Shown here: positions 1 to 8,754 of the stretch, piece by piece | Position numbering within the stretch: the first letter of the stretch is position 1 | How the letters are laid out: each line of letters starts with the position of its first letter | NCBI RefSeq assembly: GCF_021646545.1 | Contig: NZ_JAKIRP010000003.1 | Location: 639,667-703,666 of the forward strand | Origin: Chitinophaga filiformis | GTDB lineage: Bacteria > Bacteroidota > Bacteroidia > Chitinophagales > Chitinophagaceae | Reading direction: 5' to 3' | DNA length: 64,000 nucleotides | Position numbers and translations under genes: made by a program | Notes under the pieces: generated by a model | The model's database searches: none | Seen by the model: only the letters and a program-made list of their open reading frames with translations | Told to the model about the DNA's origin: nothing

Positions 1-218
1 GAACAGAAACCCAGTGCTATACAGGAGCGTGTTTCGCGTGCACCCCACAGGAAGATGTAATTGTGCAGTTTAGTTTTATCGACAATCGCTGTATCGTCGT
101 AAGACAGAACCAGTACAGGGGAAGTTTCTATGCGGGTGCCGGCTGGTATTTTATCTTTTGTAAATACACCGCGGCCCTTGCCTTTTGTCTTGTCGACGTA
201 TAAATATGGCTTGATCAT
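1..218 (-). CDS. SET-domain protein, N-terminal part (cut by window edge)
   Basis: Reading the minus strand from an ATG at 218, 72 codons stay open to the left edge. The product begins MIKPYLYVDKTKGKGRGVF and continues with a segment reading IPAGTRIETSPVLVL. This pattern (a KGRGVF turn, then 'I.AGT.IE..PV') is the start of SET domains, the fold of protein-lysine methyltransferases; small stand-alone bacterial SET proteins usually have 120-170 residues. The catalytic C-terminal part (NHS and GEEL-type motifs) lies outside the window, so activity cannot be judged. It is divergent from the bestrophin-like gene at 316. The family assignment rests on the N-terminal motif alone. Confidence 0.7.
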   Translation of the reverse strand, partial: MIKPYLYVDKTKGKGRGVFTKDKIPAGTRIETSPVLVLSYDDTAIVDKTKLHNYIFLWGARETRSCIALGFC

Positions 219-286
219 AATGTTATGTAAACGAAGCGTAAAATAAAGGTAAAGCAGGAAGTTATCAAAATCATGTGTAAAATTTT

Positions 287-294
287 TAGGTTTG
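287..294 (+). promoter_or_regulatory. Candidate -7 promoter box for the bestrophin/mgtE pair
   Basis: TAGGTTTG matches the Bacteroidota -7 consensus TAnnTTTG exactly and lies 22 bp before the ATG at 316. I see no good TTTG -33 element at the expected distance of about 20 bp, so this rests on the -7 box only. Confidence 0.35.
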
Positions 295-315
295 CGTAAA
301 TCTCTATAGAAAAAT

Positions 316-1185
316 ATGATTGACTACAACCCGAAAGTCTGGTTTACTTTTATCTTCCGCTTCCATAAAGCCGACACCGTCAGGAAGCTGTTCCCAATGT
401 TTATAGCCCTGTCTGCCTATTCGGCGTTGATCGCTTTCCTTGAACTGGACCTGTTAAAGCTGACGCCCAACAGTGACCTCAAGCAGATCACCCTGATCCA
501 TTCATTACTGGGCTTTGTGATATCCCTGTTACTGGTATTCCGCACCAATACTGCTTATGACCGCTGGTGGGAAGGCCGTAGGTTATGGGGCTCCCTGGTG
601 AACAACAGCCGCAACCTTGCCCTTAAAGTAGCTGCTATACTGCCGGCTTCCAATACCGCTTCCCGTGAGTTCTTCCGGCTGATGATACCTAATTTTGCCT
701 TTAGCCTGAAGAACCACCTGCGTAATAAATATATCATTGAGGACCTGCAGTTGCCGGCAGGCATACAGTTAGATGCTGATAAACATGTACCCAACCAGAT
801 AGCCGGCATGATAATGGCGCACGTACATGAGCTATACCGTCAGGGGCAGATCTCCGGCGACCAGCTGATCACCATCAATGCGGAGCTGCAATCCTTTACA
901 GATATCTCCGGCGCCTGCGAGCGGATCAGGAATACCCCTATCCCCTTCTCTTACAGTGTCTTTATCAAGAAGTTTATCTTCTTCTTCGTAATGACGCTGC
1001 CACTGGGTTATGTCTTTACGCTTCATTACCTCATCATACCTGTGGTAGTATTCATTTTTTACGTGCTGGCCAGCCTTGAGCTGATTGCCGAGGAAATTGA
1101 AGACCCTTTCGGATTAGATGCCAATGATCTGCCTACGGAGACGATTTCTACGAATATCCGTAAGCATGTGGCAGAGATATTGTGA
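316..1185 (+). CDS. Bestrophin-like (YneE/UPF0187) membrane channel protein
   Basis: A 289-residue membrane protein with hydrophobic segments at about 24-45, 58-75 and 215-258. The family hallmarks are visible: RWWEGRRLWG at residues 83-92 after the second helix, and IEDPFG at 261-266 near the C-terminus, both conserved in bacterial bestrophin homologues. Family members form pentameric inner-membrane ion channels; animal bestrophins conduct chloride, while a studied bacterial homologue favours sodium, so the ion is not predictable here. An mgtE-type magnesium transporter follows after 51 bp on the same strand, suggesting co-transcription and a joint role in ion or membrane-potential balance (inference). 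Length is normal for the family. Confidence 0.85.
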   Translation: MIDYNPKVWFTFIFRFHKADTVRKLFPMFIALSAYSALIAFLELDLLKLTPNSDLKQITLIHSLLGFVISLLLVFRTNTAYDRWWEGRRLWGSLVNNSRNLALKVAAILPASNTASREFFRLMIPNFAFSLKNHLRNKYIIEDLQLPAGIQLDADKHVPNQIAGMIMAHVHELYRQGQISGDQLITINAELQSFTDISGACERIRNTPIPFSYSVFIKKFIFFFVMTLPLGYVFTLHYLIIPVVVFIFYVLASLELIAEEIEDPFGLDANDLPTETISTNIRKHVAEIL

Positions 1186-1236
1186 CGTAGGACATCAACT
1201 TTGTTTAATTTCGCCTCACTGACAGCATTTTGGAAT

Positions 1237-2613
1237 ATGGAAAATGAAGCTTTACAGGAAAAATTTGAGACGCTGGTCGCTGAGCAGAACTACCCGGAAC
1301 TGAAAGTGTACCTGGATGATCAGCTCATCACAGACATAGCCGAGCTCATTCACGAGATGCCGGAACATGCTGACGTGATAATGAATCACTTGTCCATAGG
1401 CCGTGCTGCTGCTGCCTTCAGGATCCTGGAGTTTCATGTACAGGAAGACGTGATCCGTGAGCTGCCTGCCACCAAAGTAGCAGAACTGCTCAATGAGCTG
1501 CCGGCGGATGACCGTACGGCCTTCCTGGGAGAGCTGCATAGTGATGTGGTAAAAGAGTTGATCAAACTACTGGACCCCGAAGAGCGTAAAATTACTCTCA
1601 GCCTGCTGGGATACCCCGAGACGAGCGTAGGGCGTATCATGACGCCGGATTATATAGCCGTGAGGGAAGAGTGGACAGTGAAACAGGTATTGCGTTATAT
1701 CCGGGAGTATGGCAAGGACAGTGAGACCATTGATGTGATCTACGTAGTAGACGAAAAAGGCAAGCTGATAGATGACTTCCGTATCAGGGAATTCCTGCTG
1801 GTATCGCCTGATACGGTGGTCCATACACTGATGGACGACCGCTTTGTTGCCCTCCATGTGAACGACGACCAGGAAGAGGCCATACAGGTGTTCCGCATGG
1901 AAAACCGTGTAGCGCTGCCTGTGGTCGACGATGCCGGCATACTGCTGGGTATCATCACCATCGACGATATCCTGTGGATCGCCAATGAAGAGCATACGGA
2001 AGACATACAGCGTATCGGTGGTACCGAGGCGCTGGACGAGCCTTATCTCGATATTCCCTTAATGAAACTGGTGAAAAAGCGGATAGGATGGCTGATCATA
2101 CTGTTTATCGGAGAAATGCTTACCGCTACTGCTATGGGTTTCTTTGAGGATGAAATAGCAAAAGCCGTTGTACTGGCTTTATTTGTTCCACTGATCATCT
2201 CCAGCGGTGGTAACAGCGGTTCACAGGCATCCACCCTTATCATTCAGGCAATGGCGCTGGGTGAGATCACCATCTCCGACTGGTGGAGCGTGATGAGGAG
2301 AGAGATCATTTCCGGATTGCTGTTGGGTGGCGTACTGGGTATTATTGGCTTCACACGTATACTGTTGTGGAATTCCTTCTTCCACACTTATGGCGACCAT
2401 ACTATCCTGATCGGCACAACTGTAGGGCTGTCGCTGGTAGGTGTTGTACTATGGGGAACGCTTTCAGGCTCTATGCTGCCATTGATCTTAAAGAAACTGG
2501 GCGCGGATCCTGCTACATCTTCCGCCCCCTTTGTGGCCACACTTGTTGACGTAACGGGACTGTTGATCTACTTCTCAGTGGCTTACACACTAATGAAAGG
2601 CATTTTATTGTAA
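1237..2613 (+). CDS. mgtE: Magnesium transporter MgtE
   Basis: A 458-residue protein starting MENEALQEKF; I chose the ATG at 1237 over an in-frame TTG at 1201 because the upstream 12 residues are not family-like. The order is the MgtE one: an N-terminal superhelical domain (about 1-120, rich in L.EL and LPADDR patterns), two CBS domains (about 125-255, with PVVDDAGILLGIITIDDI in the second), a connecting helix, then five membrane helices (about 275-458). The membrane part contains GGNSGSQASTLIIQA and DVTGLLIYF, the conserved pore region. MgtE is a dimeric, Mg2+-gated Mg2+ channel in which the cytosolic domains close the pore when Mg2+ is high. It follows the bestrophin-like gene, probably in one operon. 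Confidence 0.95.
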   Translation: MENEALQEKFETLVAEQNYPELKVYLDDQLITDIAELIHEMPEHADVIMNHLSIGRAAAAFRILEFHVQEDVIRELPATKVAELLNELPADDRTAFLGELHSDVVKELIKLLDPEERKITLSLLGYPETSVGRIMTPDYIAVREEWTVKQVLRYIREYGKDSETIDVIYVVDEKGKLIDDFRIREFLLVSPDTVVHTLMDDRFVALHVNDDQEEAIQVFRMENRVALPVVDDAGILLGIITIDDILWIANEEHTEDIQRIGGTEALDEPYLDIPLMKLVKKRIGWLIILFIGEMLTATAMGFFEDEIAKAVVLALFVPLIISSGGNSGSQASTLIIQAMALGEITISDWWSVMRREIISGLLLGGVLGIIGFTRILLWNSFFHTYGDHTILIGTTVGLSLVGVVLWGTLSGSMLPLILKKLGADPATSSAPFVATLVDVTGLLIYFSVAYTLMKGILL

Positions 2614-2638
2614 AATAATCCGGGACCTCAGAACGCGC

Positions 2639-2682
2639 AGCTCCGTCAGGAGCTACGTGTTTGTAGCCCGGGGCGGTACCCC
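2639..2682 (+). repeat. REP-like dispersed repeat, copy A
   Basis: A 16-nt hairpin (AGCTCC-GTCA-GGAGCT, 2639-2654) is followed by ACGTGTTTGTAGC and then GGGGCGGTACCCC. The same architecture, a 16-nt AGC...GCT hairpin followed by 12-13 nt ending TTTGTAGC, recurs on the minus strand at 52107-52080. It lies between the convergent mgtE and phosphatase genes. There is no T-run, so a plain terminator is unlikely. I read it as a short extragenic palindromic repeat. Confidence 0.5.
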
Positions 2683-2709
2683 TTCACAATATCATAAAAG
2701 ATCTTTTTG

Positions 2710-3240
2710 CTATTCGTAGCTAACCCTTCTGCACTTCACACTATCCCTGTACTTCTTCACAACAAACAAACTACTATAATCCTGTTCCGCTATAGAATCG
2801 ATCTTCGGTTTTGCTTTTAAGGAATGCATGATAGGCACCAGTGTATTTTTATTCCCTATCACCAGCAGCTTCTTTCCCCAGTCGTTGTGACGGGTGATCT
2901 CATACAACAGATCTTCCCCTGTAGAATCGGGCAGATAGGAAGCGGTATCGATTGCCAGGTACTGGCATATGGAATCGGCCGTCTGTATACTATGCTGATA
3001 ATGGGTGAAATAAACCTTCTGGATCCCTGAGTCCTGTAATAACCTGTAAAGCGCTCCTGCCCTGCGATGACCTGCCTCTGTGAGTGCGGAATCTTCACCA
3101 GCTCCCTGTTCAGCATGGCGTACCAGGTAAAAAGTGCCGGTGAGAAAGGTACTGTCTTCGGCAACCGGAATGGGTTGCCTTTCAGGTGGAGGTGGATCAC
3201 ATGCCAGGCAGCATAGTAAGATTATTACGATGTATCTCAT
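2710..3240 (-). CDS. Histidine phosphatase (phosphoglycerate mutase-like) lipoprotein
   Basis: A 176-residue protein. The first 14 residues form a lipoprotein signal with lipobox CLAC (lipidated Cys14), so it should be anchored in the envelope facing the periplasm. FYLVRHAE at 37-44 is the RHG/RHA catalytic motif of the histidine phosphatase superfamily, with Arg41 and the phospho-accepting His42. SALTEAGHRRA follows, a SixA/PGM-like pattern, and a later VIGNKN segment stands where the second catalytic His region lies. The substrate is unknown. It is a single gene, convergent with mgtE. Confidence 0.8.
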   Translation of the reverse strand: MRYIVIILLCCLACDPPPPERQPIPVAEDSTFLTGTFYLVRHAEQGAGEDSALTEAGHRRAGALYRLLQDSGIQKVYFTHYQHSIQTADSICQYLAIDTASYLPDSTGEDLLYEITRHNDWGKKLLVIGNKNTLVPIMHSLKAKPKIDSIAEQDYSSLFVVKKYRDSVKCRRVSYE

Positions 3241-3353
3241 AGGACCTCTTGTTCGATTAAGGGGTACAAATTACGAATTTTCTCAGCAGGCATGCAATTT
3301 GATAAGTCTGATTAGGCATAAAACACATAAGTATTGTTGCTTATGCGGCTAAA

Positions 3354-3388
3354 AGAATGAGGCTCATTTCGTTATTATGAGTCATTCT
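3354..3388 (+). repeat. Inverted repeat upstream of glmS
   Basis: AGAATGA-gg-CTCAT pairs with ATGAGTCATTCT around a 9-nt loop, giving a 12-bp stem with a two-base bulge. It lies 74 bp before the glmS start. It could be a hairpin in the leader, an operator, or the remains of a terminator; there is no T-run directly after it. It does not resemble the glmS ribozyme. Confidence 0.4.
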
Positions 3389-3461
3389 TCGCAATCTTTT
3401 GTACGTTTTTCACATTTTTTATCCATATTGCACGTCTTATCCATGTAAACTGAAAAACTTT

Positions 3462-5300
3462 ATGTGCGGAATAGTTGCTTACATAGGCCAGCGAGAAGCC
3501 TACCCCATCGTATTAAAAGGATTGAAAAGATTAGAATACCGCGGTTATGACAGTGCCGGCGTGGCCTTACTCAACGGCAGCGGACTAAAAGTCTACAAGA
3601 AAAAAGGAAAAGTTGCCGAACTAGAAGACCACCTCACCGGCAAAGATGTGCGCAGTCATGTGGCTATCGGCCATACAAGATGGGCGACTCACGGAGAGCC
3701 CAGTGACCGCAACTCACACCCCCACACCTCCGGTAGCGGTACCCTGGCCATGATACATAACGGTATCATAGAAAATTATTCCCAACTCAAACAGGAGTTG
3801 CTGAAAAAAGGCCATGTTTTCAAAAGTGACACGGATACCGAAGTGCTGATCCACTTCATAGAAGAAATACAAAAAAGCAATCAGTGCGGACTGGAAGAGG
3901 CGCTGCGTATCGCTTTAAAAAGAGTGGTAGGCGCTTACGTGATCGTGCTGGTAGATGAAGCAAATCCCGATACGCTCATCGCCGCCCGTAAAGGCAGTCC
4001 CCTGGTGATCGGTGTAGGCAAGGGAGAACACTTCCTGGCTTCGGACGCCTCTCCCATCGTGGAATACACCAAGGAAGTAGTGTACGTGAACGATTATGAA
4101 ATCGCTATTATAAAGGCAGATGAACTGATCCTGAAAAACATTTCCAATGAGCGTCAGACCCCCTATATCCAGAAGCTGGATATTGAACTGGCCGCTATTG
4201 AGAAAGGCGGGTATGATCATTTCATGCTAAAAGAGATCTTCGAACAACCTCAAACCATCTTTGACAGCTTGCGCGGCCGCCTGGATGCGAAGAGCGGTAC
4301 ACTCACCCTGGGTGGCATCCGTGAGCATGCAGGTCTGCTTAGTCAGGCAAAACGTATCATTATAGTGGCCTGTGGCACCTCCTGGCATGCAGGACTGGTG
4401 GCGGAATACATGATAGAAGAACTGTGCCGCATTCCTGTAGAGGTCGAGTACGCTTCAGAATTCAGGTACCGTAATCCGGTAGTAGGTGAAGGCGATGTGA
4501 TCATAGCAGTGTCGCAGTCCGGCGAGACAGCAGACACACTGGTGGCCATGGAAAGCGCCAAAGAGAAAGGGGCTATCATACTGGGCGTTTGTAACGTGGT
4601 AGGATCTTCCATAGCACGTCTCTCCCATGCAGGTGCTTACACCCATGCCGGTCCGGAGATTGGCGTAGCCAGCACCAAGGCATTTACAGCACAATTGGCT
4701 GTACTCTGCATGATAGGACTGAAAGTGGCACAGGAAAAAGGCACTATTACAGAACAACGCTTCCAGCACCTGCTGGACGAACTGGATACCATTTCTGAAA
4801 AGGTAGCGACCACTCTGAAACTGAATGATCAGATCAGGGAGATAGCAGAGAAATATAAAGATGCACGCGACTTCCTCTATCTGGGCCGTGGTTATAACTT
4901 CCCTGTGGCACTGGAGGGGGCGTTGAAACTGAAAGAGATCTCTTATATACATGCTGAAGGTTATCCGGCGGCAGAAATGAAGCATGGCCCAATAGCACTG
5001 GTAGATGAAAACCTGCCGGTTGTTTTTGTAGCGACCCGCGACAGCTATTACGAGAAAGTAGTATCTAATATCCAGGAAATAAAAGCGCGTAAAGGTAAAG
5101 TGATCGCAGTAGTAACAGAAGGCGACCAGACTATTCCCGGTATGGCAGATGACGTCATCGAAGTACCGGCGGCAGATGAACTGGTAGCGCCGATCATCTC
5201 AGTTATTCCCATGCAGTTGCTTGCTTATCATATTGGCGTACTGAAAGGATTTGATGTGGATAAACCGAGGAATCTTGCAAAATCAGTTACCGTAGAATAA
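3462..5300 (+). CDS. glmS: Glutamine--fructose-6-phosphate aminotransferase (isomerizing)
   Basis: A 612-residue enzyme that makes glucosamine-6-phosphate from fructose-6-phosphate and glutamine, the first step to UDP-GlcNAc for peptidoglycan and lipid A. I set the start at the ATG at 3462 because the product then begins MCGIVAYIGQ, placing the glutaminase Cys at position 2 where it becomes the N-terminal nucleophile; an upstream in-frame TTG at 3399 adds a non-conserved leader. The order is a type II glutaminase domain (about 1-230, with RWATHG and HNGIIENY) and two SIS sugar-isomerase domains (about 285-612, with CGTSWHA, SQSGETADT and the C-terminal KPRNLAKSVTVE). A hexapeptide-repeat protein follows 23 bp downstream, likely in the same transcript. 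Confidence 0.97.
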   Translation: MCGIVAYIGQREAYPIVLKGLKRLEYRGYDSAGVALLNGSGLKVYKKKGKVAELEDHLTGKDVRSHVAIGHTRWATHGEPSDRNSHPHTSGSGTLAMIHNGIIENYSQLKQELLKKGHVFKSDTDTEVLIHFIEEIQKSNQCGLEEALRIALKRVVGAYVIVLVDEANPDTLIAARKGSPLVIGVGKGEHFLASDASPIVEYTKEVVYVNDYEIAIIKADELILKNISNERQTPYIQKLDIELAAIEKGGYDHFMLKEIFEQPQTIFDSLRGRLDAKSGTLTLGGIREHAGLLSQAKRIIIVACGTSWHAGLVAEYMIEELCRIPVEVEYASEFRYRNPVVGEGDVIIAVSQSGETADTLVAMESAKEKGAIILGVCNVVGSSIARLSHAGAYTHAGPEIGVASTKAFTAQLAVLCMIGLKVAQEKGTITEQRFQHLLDELDTISEKVATTLKLNDQIREIAEKYKDARDFLYLGRGYNFPVALEGALKLKEISYIHAEGYPAAEMKHGPIALVDENLPVVFVATRDSYYEKVVSNIQEIKARKGKVIAVVTEGDQTIPGMADDVIEVPAADELVAPIISVIPMQLLAYHIGVLKGFDVDKPRNLAKSVTVE

Positions 5301-5323
5301 TCAATAACCTCAATTCTTTTCCG

Positions 5324-7561
5324 ATGAATGTGATACAGAAGAAGCCACTCACAGAGTTAGGCTACAATTTTGTAGCGGCATCCTATTTGCCTGAAGGTCA
5401 GGATGAATACTACCTGCGGAATAAACAACTGGGTAAACAGCAACGCAATTACCGTAAACTCAGCGCACTTGAGATAGAGATATTAGTACGCAACGACAAT
5501 ACTTCCGATGACTGGAACAACATCTTTGTAGGCAATGAATTCAGCCCTCAGCTGGTGAAACACTGCCACTTCTTTGGCGTGGTGCGCATCGGTAAACTGG
5601 AACCTTATTACCTGGAGTTCCATAATCTAAGGCTACCGGTAGGACTGTATAACAGCACCATCACCTCCTGCGATTTTGGCGACAATACCGCTATTCATAA
5701 CGTCAATTTTCTTTCCCATTATATCATCGGTAATGAAGTGATCATCTCTAATGTCAACGAGATGGCTACTACCGATCATTCGAAGTTCGGCAATGGTATT
5801 GTGAAGGAAGGCGAGCCGGAACATCTGCGCATCTGGCTGGAGCTGTGCAACGAGAATGGCGGCAGAAGCGTCATGCCTTTTGATGGTATGCTGCCTGGCG
5901 ATGCCTGGTTATGGACACGCAACCGTGACGATAAGGCGTTACAGGAACAATTCAAGCGATTTACCGAAAATCAGTTTGATAAAAAACGCGGCTACTATGG
6001 TATGGTGGGCGACCGCTCGGTGATCAAGAACTGTAAGATCATCAAGGATGTGCATATCGGTACAGATGCGTATCTCAAAGGCGCCAACAAGATCAAAAAT
6101 GTTACTATCAACAGTTCTTCTGATGCCACCAGCCAGATAGGTGAAGGCTGCGAACTGGTGAATGGCATTGTTGGTTATGGTTGCCGTGTGTTCTATGGTG
6201 TGAAGGCAGTACGTTTTGTAATGGCCTCTCATTCGCAGTTGAAATATGGCGCCCGTCTGATCAACTCTTACCTGGGCAACAATGCGACGATCTCCTGTTG
6301 CGAGGTATTGAATTCACTGATATTTCCCGCGCATGAGCAGCATCATAATAACTCTTTCCTATGCGCTGCACTGATCATGGGACAGAGCAACATGGCTGCC
6401 GGCGCTACGATAGGTTCCAATCACAATTCCCGCGGAGCAGATGGTGAAGTAATAGCAGGGCGTGGTTTCTGGCCCGGACTATGCGTAAGTCTGAAACACA
6501 ATTCCCGCTTTGCCAGCTTCACGCTGATCGCCAAGGGCACTTACATGTATGAAATGGATGTACCTTATCCATTCAGCCTTGTATTGAACGATGAACAGAG
6601 CAACAGCCTCAAGATCATGACCGGCTATTGGTTCCTGCATAACATGTATGCGCTGGCACGTAACTCATGGAAATATATTGACCGCGATAAACGTACTGAT
6701 AAAACACAGCTGATAGAATATGATTACCTGGCGCCGGATAGCGTCGAAGAGATGATCCATGCCATGACACTGATGGAAATCGCCACCGGTAAAGCATGGT
6801 ACAGCCAACATGATCCGCTGGCGGATCAGCTGTCTGAACACGACCTGCAGGAGAAAGGAAAAGAGTTATTAATACACGATCCTGAAATAGTAGCAGGCTT
6901 GCAGATATTCGCTACCAATGTAGAGAACAGTTCACGTAAAGTACAGCTATTGAAAGTACACAGGTCTTATCCGCTGTTCCGTGAGCTGATCAATCTATAT
7001 GCCGTGCGTAACATCCTCAGCTATCTGGAAGAACATCCCGGACATTTTACCTCCCTCCGCGCTATTGTGGAAACTGCAGAAAGGGGCCCGTGGTACAATG
7101 TAGGCGGACAGCTGATGAAAGAAGAAACACTGCTGGATCTTAAGGACAGGATCCGCTCGGGCGCTGTCAACAGCTGGGCTGCATTACACGAAAACTATAG
7201 AATCATCGGTGAACATTATTCAACGGACAAACTGCAGCATGCCATTGCTTCATTGTTGTATATAGAGGATAAAACAGCGAGGGACTTTACACCTTCCTTC
7301 CTCAAGGAATGTCTGTTGCAATCCGTGCATATACAAACTTTCCTCACAGAGGGTATCCATCATTCCAGGGCGAAAGATTATCAGAATCCTTTCCGTCAGA
7401 TGACCTATGAAAGCGAAGCAGAAATGGAAGCTGTAATAGGCAAACTGGAAGATAACAGCTTTATACAGCAGACGCTTGCAGAACTGAAACAATATAAGAA
7501 GAAAGTAAGCAGCCTGATTGAAGAGTGGGGTTTGAGCAACGCCGCTGTAGTTGAGCAATAA
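5324..7561 (+). CDS. DUF4954-type left-handed beta-helix protein
   Basis: A 745-residue protein with no signal peptide. The region at about 110-400 has a hexapeptide-like rhythm of short strands and turns (for example VIKNCKIIKDVHIG and a stretch around INSYLGNNATISC), typical of left-handed parallel beta-helix domains found in sugar-nucleotide acyl- and uridylyltransferases such as GlmU. The C-terminal 250 residues are mainly alpha-helical. Its size and sequence fit the DUF4954 family of Bacteroidota and spirochaetes, to my recollection often encoded near glmS. It starts 23 bp after glmS, suggesting a role with glucosamine-6-phosphate or UDP-GlcNAc. No catalytic motif is recognisable, so function is unknown. 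Confidence 0.7.
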   Translation: MNVIQKKPLTELGYNFVAASYLPEGQDEYYLRNKQLGKQQRNYRKLSALEIEILVRNDNTSDDWNNIFVGNEFSPQLVKHCHFFGVVRIGKLEPYYLEFHNLRLPVGLYNSTITSCDFGDNTAIHNVNFLSHYIIGNEVIISNVNEMATTDHSKFGNGIVKEGEPEHLRIWLELCNENGGRSVMPFDGMLPGDAWLWTRNRDDKALQEQFKRFTENQFDKKRGYYGMVGDRSVIKNCKIIKDVHIGTDAYLKGANKIKNVTINSSSDATSQIGEGCELVNGIVGYGCRVFYGVKAVRFVMASHSQLKYGARLINSYLGNNATISCCEVLNSLIFPAHEQHHNNSFLCAALIMGQSNMAAGATIGSNHNSRGADGEVIAGRGFWPGLCVSLKHNSRFASFTLIAKGTYMYEMDVPYPFSLVLNDEQSNSLKIMTGYWFLHNMYALARNSWKYIDRDKRTDKTQLIEYDYLAPDSVEEMIHAMTLMEIATGKAWYSQHDPLADQLSEHDLQEKGKELLIHDPEIVAGLQIFATNVENSSRKVQLLKVHRSYPLFRELINLYAVRNILSYLEEHPGHFTSLRAIVETAERGPWYNVGGQLMKEETLLDLKDRIRSGAVNSWAALHENYRIIGEHYSTDKLQHAIASLLYIEDKTARDFTPSFLKECLLQSVHIQTFLTEGIHHSRAKDYQNPFRQMTYESEAEMEAVIGKLEDNSFIQQTLAELKQYKKKVSSLIEEWGLSNAAVVEQ

Positions 7562-7689
7562 CATTTGTTACAGCTGTCATACAACATTGCAGTTTGCTTC
7601 GGATGATGAACTTGTTTTACGAAGAGTTTTCTGCAGTGCACCAAAGAACAGGTAGCTGACAACTGCATCAAACAAAAACAAAGTATCGC

Positions 7690-8748
7690 TTAATCAGTGA
7701 TCAGCACTTCGCTCAATTCCTTATTGGTCACAAATTTCTTATCTGTCAAAGTATTCAGGAACATATACAGCTGCCGCTGTTCTTTTTCTGTCAGGGGAAT
7801 ACCGTTCTTCACAAGAGGATCAATGGTATTCCCTTTTTGCTGCCCATGATCGTACATGGCAAATACCTGGAAAATATCGAAGAACCGGCCATCGTGCATA
7901 TAGGGAGCGCTGATCAGCACATTACGCAGTGAGGGCACTTTAAACTTCAGATAATCGGCCGTATTGTTAGTGATACGCATCCTGCCCACATCATTCATGG
8001 AAGGCAGGTAAGGCAGTCCGTTATTCCGGATACTGTAATCTGTAAAGAAAGGAGGTTTATGGCAGCTGGCGCATTTCTGGGTGAAGGTCCTGTATCCGCC
8101 CCGTTCTTCCGCAGTAAATGTCACACCCGGTTCCCGGCGCATCACACTGTCATATTTCGATTCAAAAGAGATCATGGTGGCAATAAACTGGGACAGGGCT
8201 TTAAACAATCGCTGGCTGGTCACCTGTTCGGTTCCGTAAGCTTCTTTAAAAAGCTTCCTGTAGGTGGCATTTCCCTGCAAACGCTTAATCAGTACTCCAA
8301 GGTCCATTCCCATCTCATTTTCGTCTGTAATAGGCGTTAAAGGCTGAATATCGAGGTGATTCACGCCGCCATCCCACATGAAGTCTTTCTGCCAGATCAG
8401 GTTGAACAATGCCGGTACCGAGCGGTTACCCGTACGGCCCAGTACCCCGTGACTGATAGCATGGTCAAAATGCCCGAAAGCGGCAAACTGCTGATGGCAG
8501 AAACCACAGGAAACGGAGCTGTCAAGCGATAGTTTCGGGTCATAGAACAGACGCCTTCCCAGGGCTATGCCCTGTTTGGTAAGCGGATTGTTCTTAAAGT
8601 CGTATACCGGGGGTGGCAGGCTATCGGGCAGTTTCAGCTGATAGTATTCCACTGCCGGGGAATGAGCGGTAAGCGCATACCGGTCCCTGCCCATGATCCA
8701 CAACCACAGGCAGAAGGCGATAAGGATATATGCCGCTTTCCGGAACAT
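7690..8748 (-). CDS. Di-haem cytochrome c peroxidase / MauG-MbnH-like enzyme
   Basis: A 352-residue exported protein (hydrophobic N-terminus at about 5-19). Two c-type haem sites are visible, CGFCH at 81-85 and CASCH at 226-230, in the two-domain layout of bacterial cytochrome c peroxidases. Conserved features include GRRLFYDP, GRTGNRSVPALFN, FMWDGG and PYMHDGRF (Met284/His285, near the second haem). Classical members reduce peroxide in the periplasm; MauG- and MbnH-type members oxidise a residue of a partner protein. The gene lies 6 bp downstream of an MbnP-like gene and is translated in the same direction, so the MbnH-type role is attractive (inference from context). Length is normal. Confidence 0.88.
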   Translation of the reverse strand: MFRKAAYILIAFCLWLWIMGRDRYALTAHSPAVEYYQLKLPDSLPPPVYDFKNNPLTKQGIALGRRLFYDPKLSLDSSVSCGFCHQQFAAFGHFDHAISHGVLGRTGNRSVPALFNLIWQKDFMWDGGVNHLDIQPLTPITDENEMGMDLGVLIKRLQGNATYRKLFKEAYGTEQVTSQRLFKALSQFIATMISFESKYDSVMRREPGVTFTAEERGGYRTFTQKCASCHKPPFFTDYSIRNNGLPYLPSMNDVGRMRITNNTADYLKFKVPSLRNVLISAPYMHDGRFFDIFQVFAMYDHGQQKGNTIDPLVKNGIPLTEKEQRQLYMFLNTLTDKKFVTNKELSEVLITD

Positions 8749-8754
8749 TTGCTG

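Noticed and set aside
3241..3461. glmS ribozyme upstream of glmS
   Set aside because: None of the conserved ribozyme core is visible; only simple hairpins are found, and the ribozyme is largely confined to Firmicutes.
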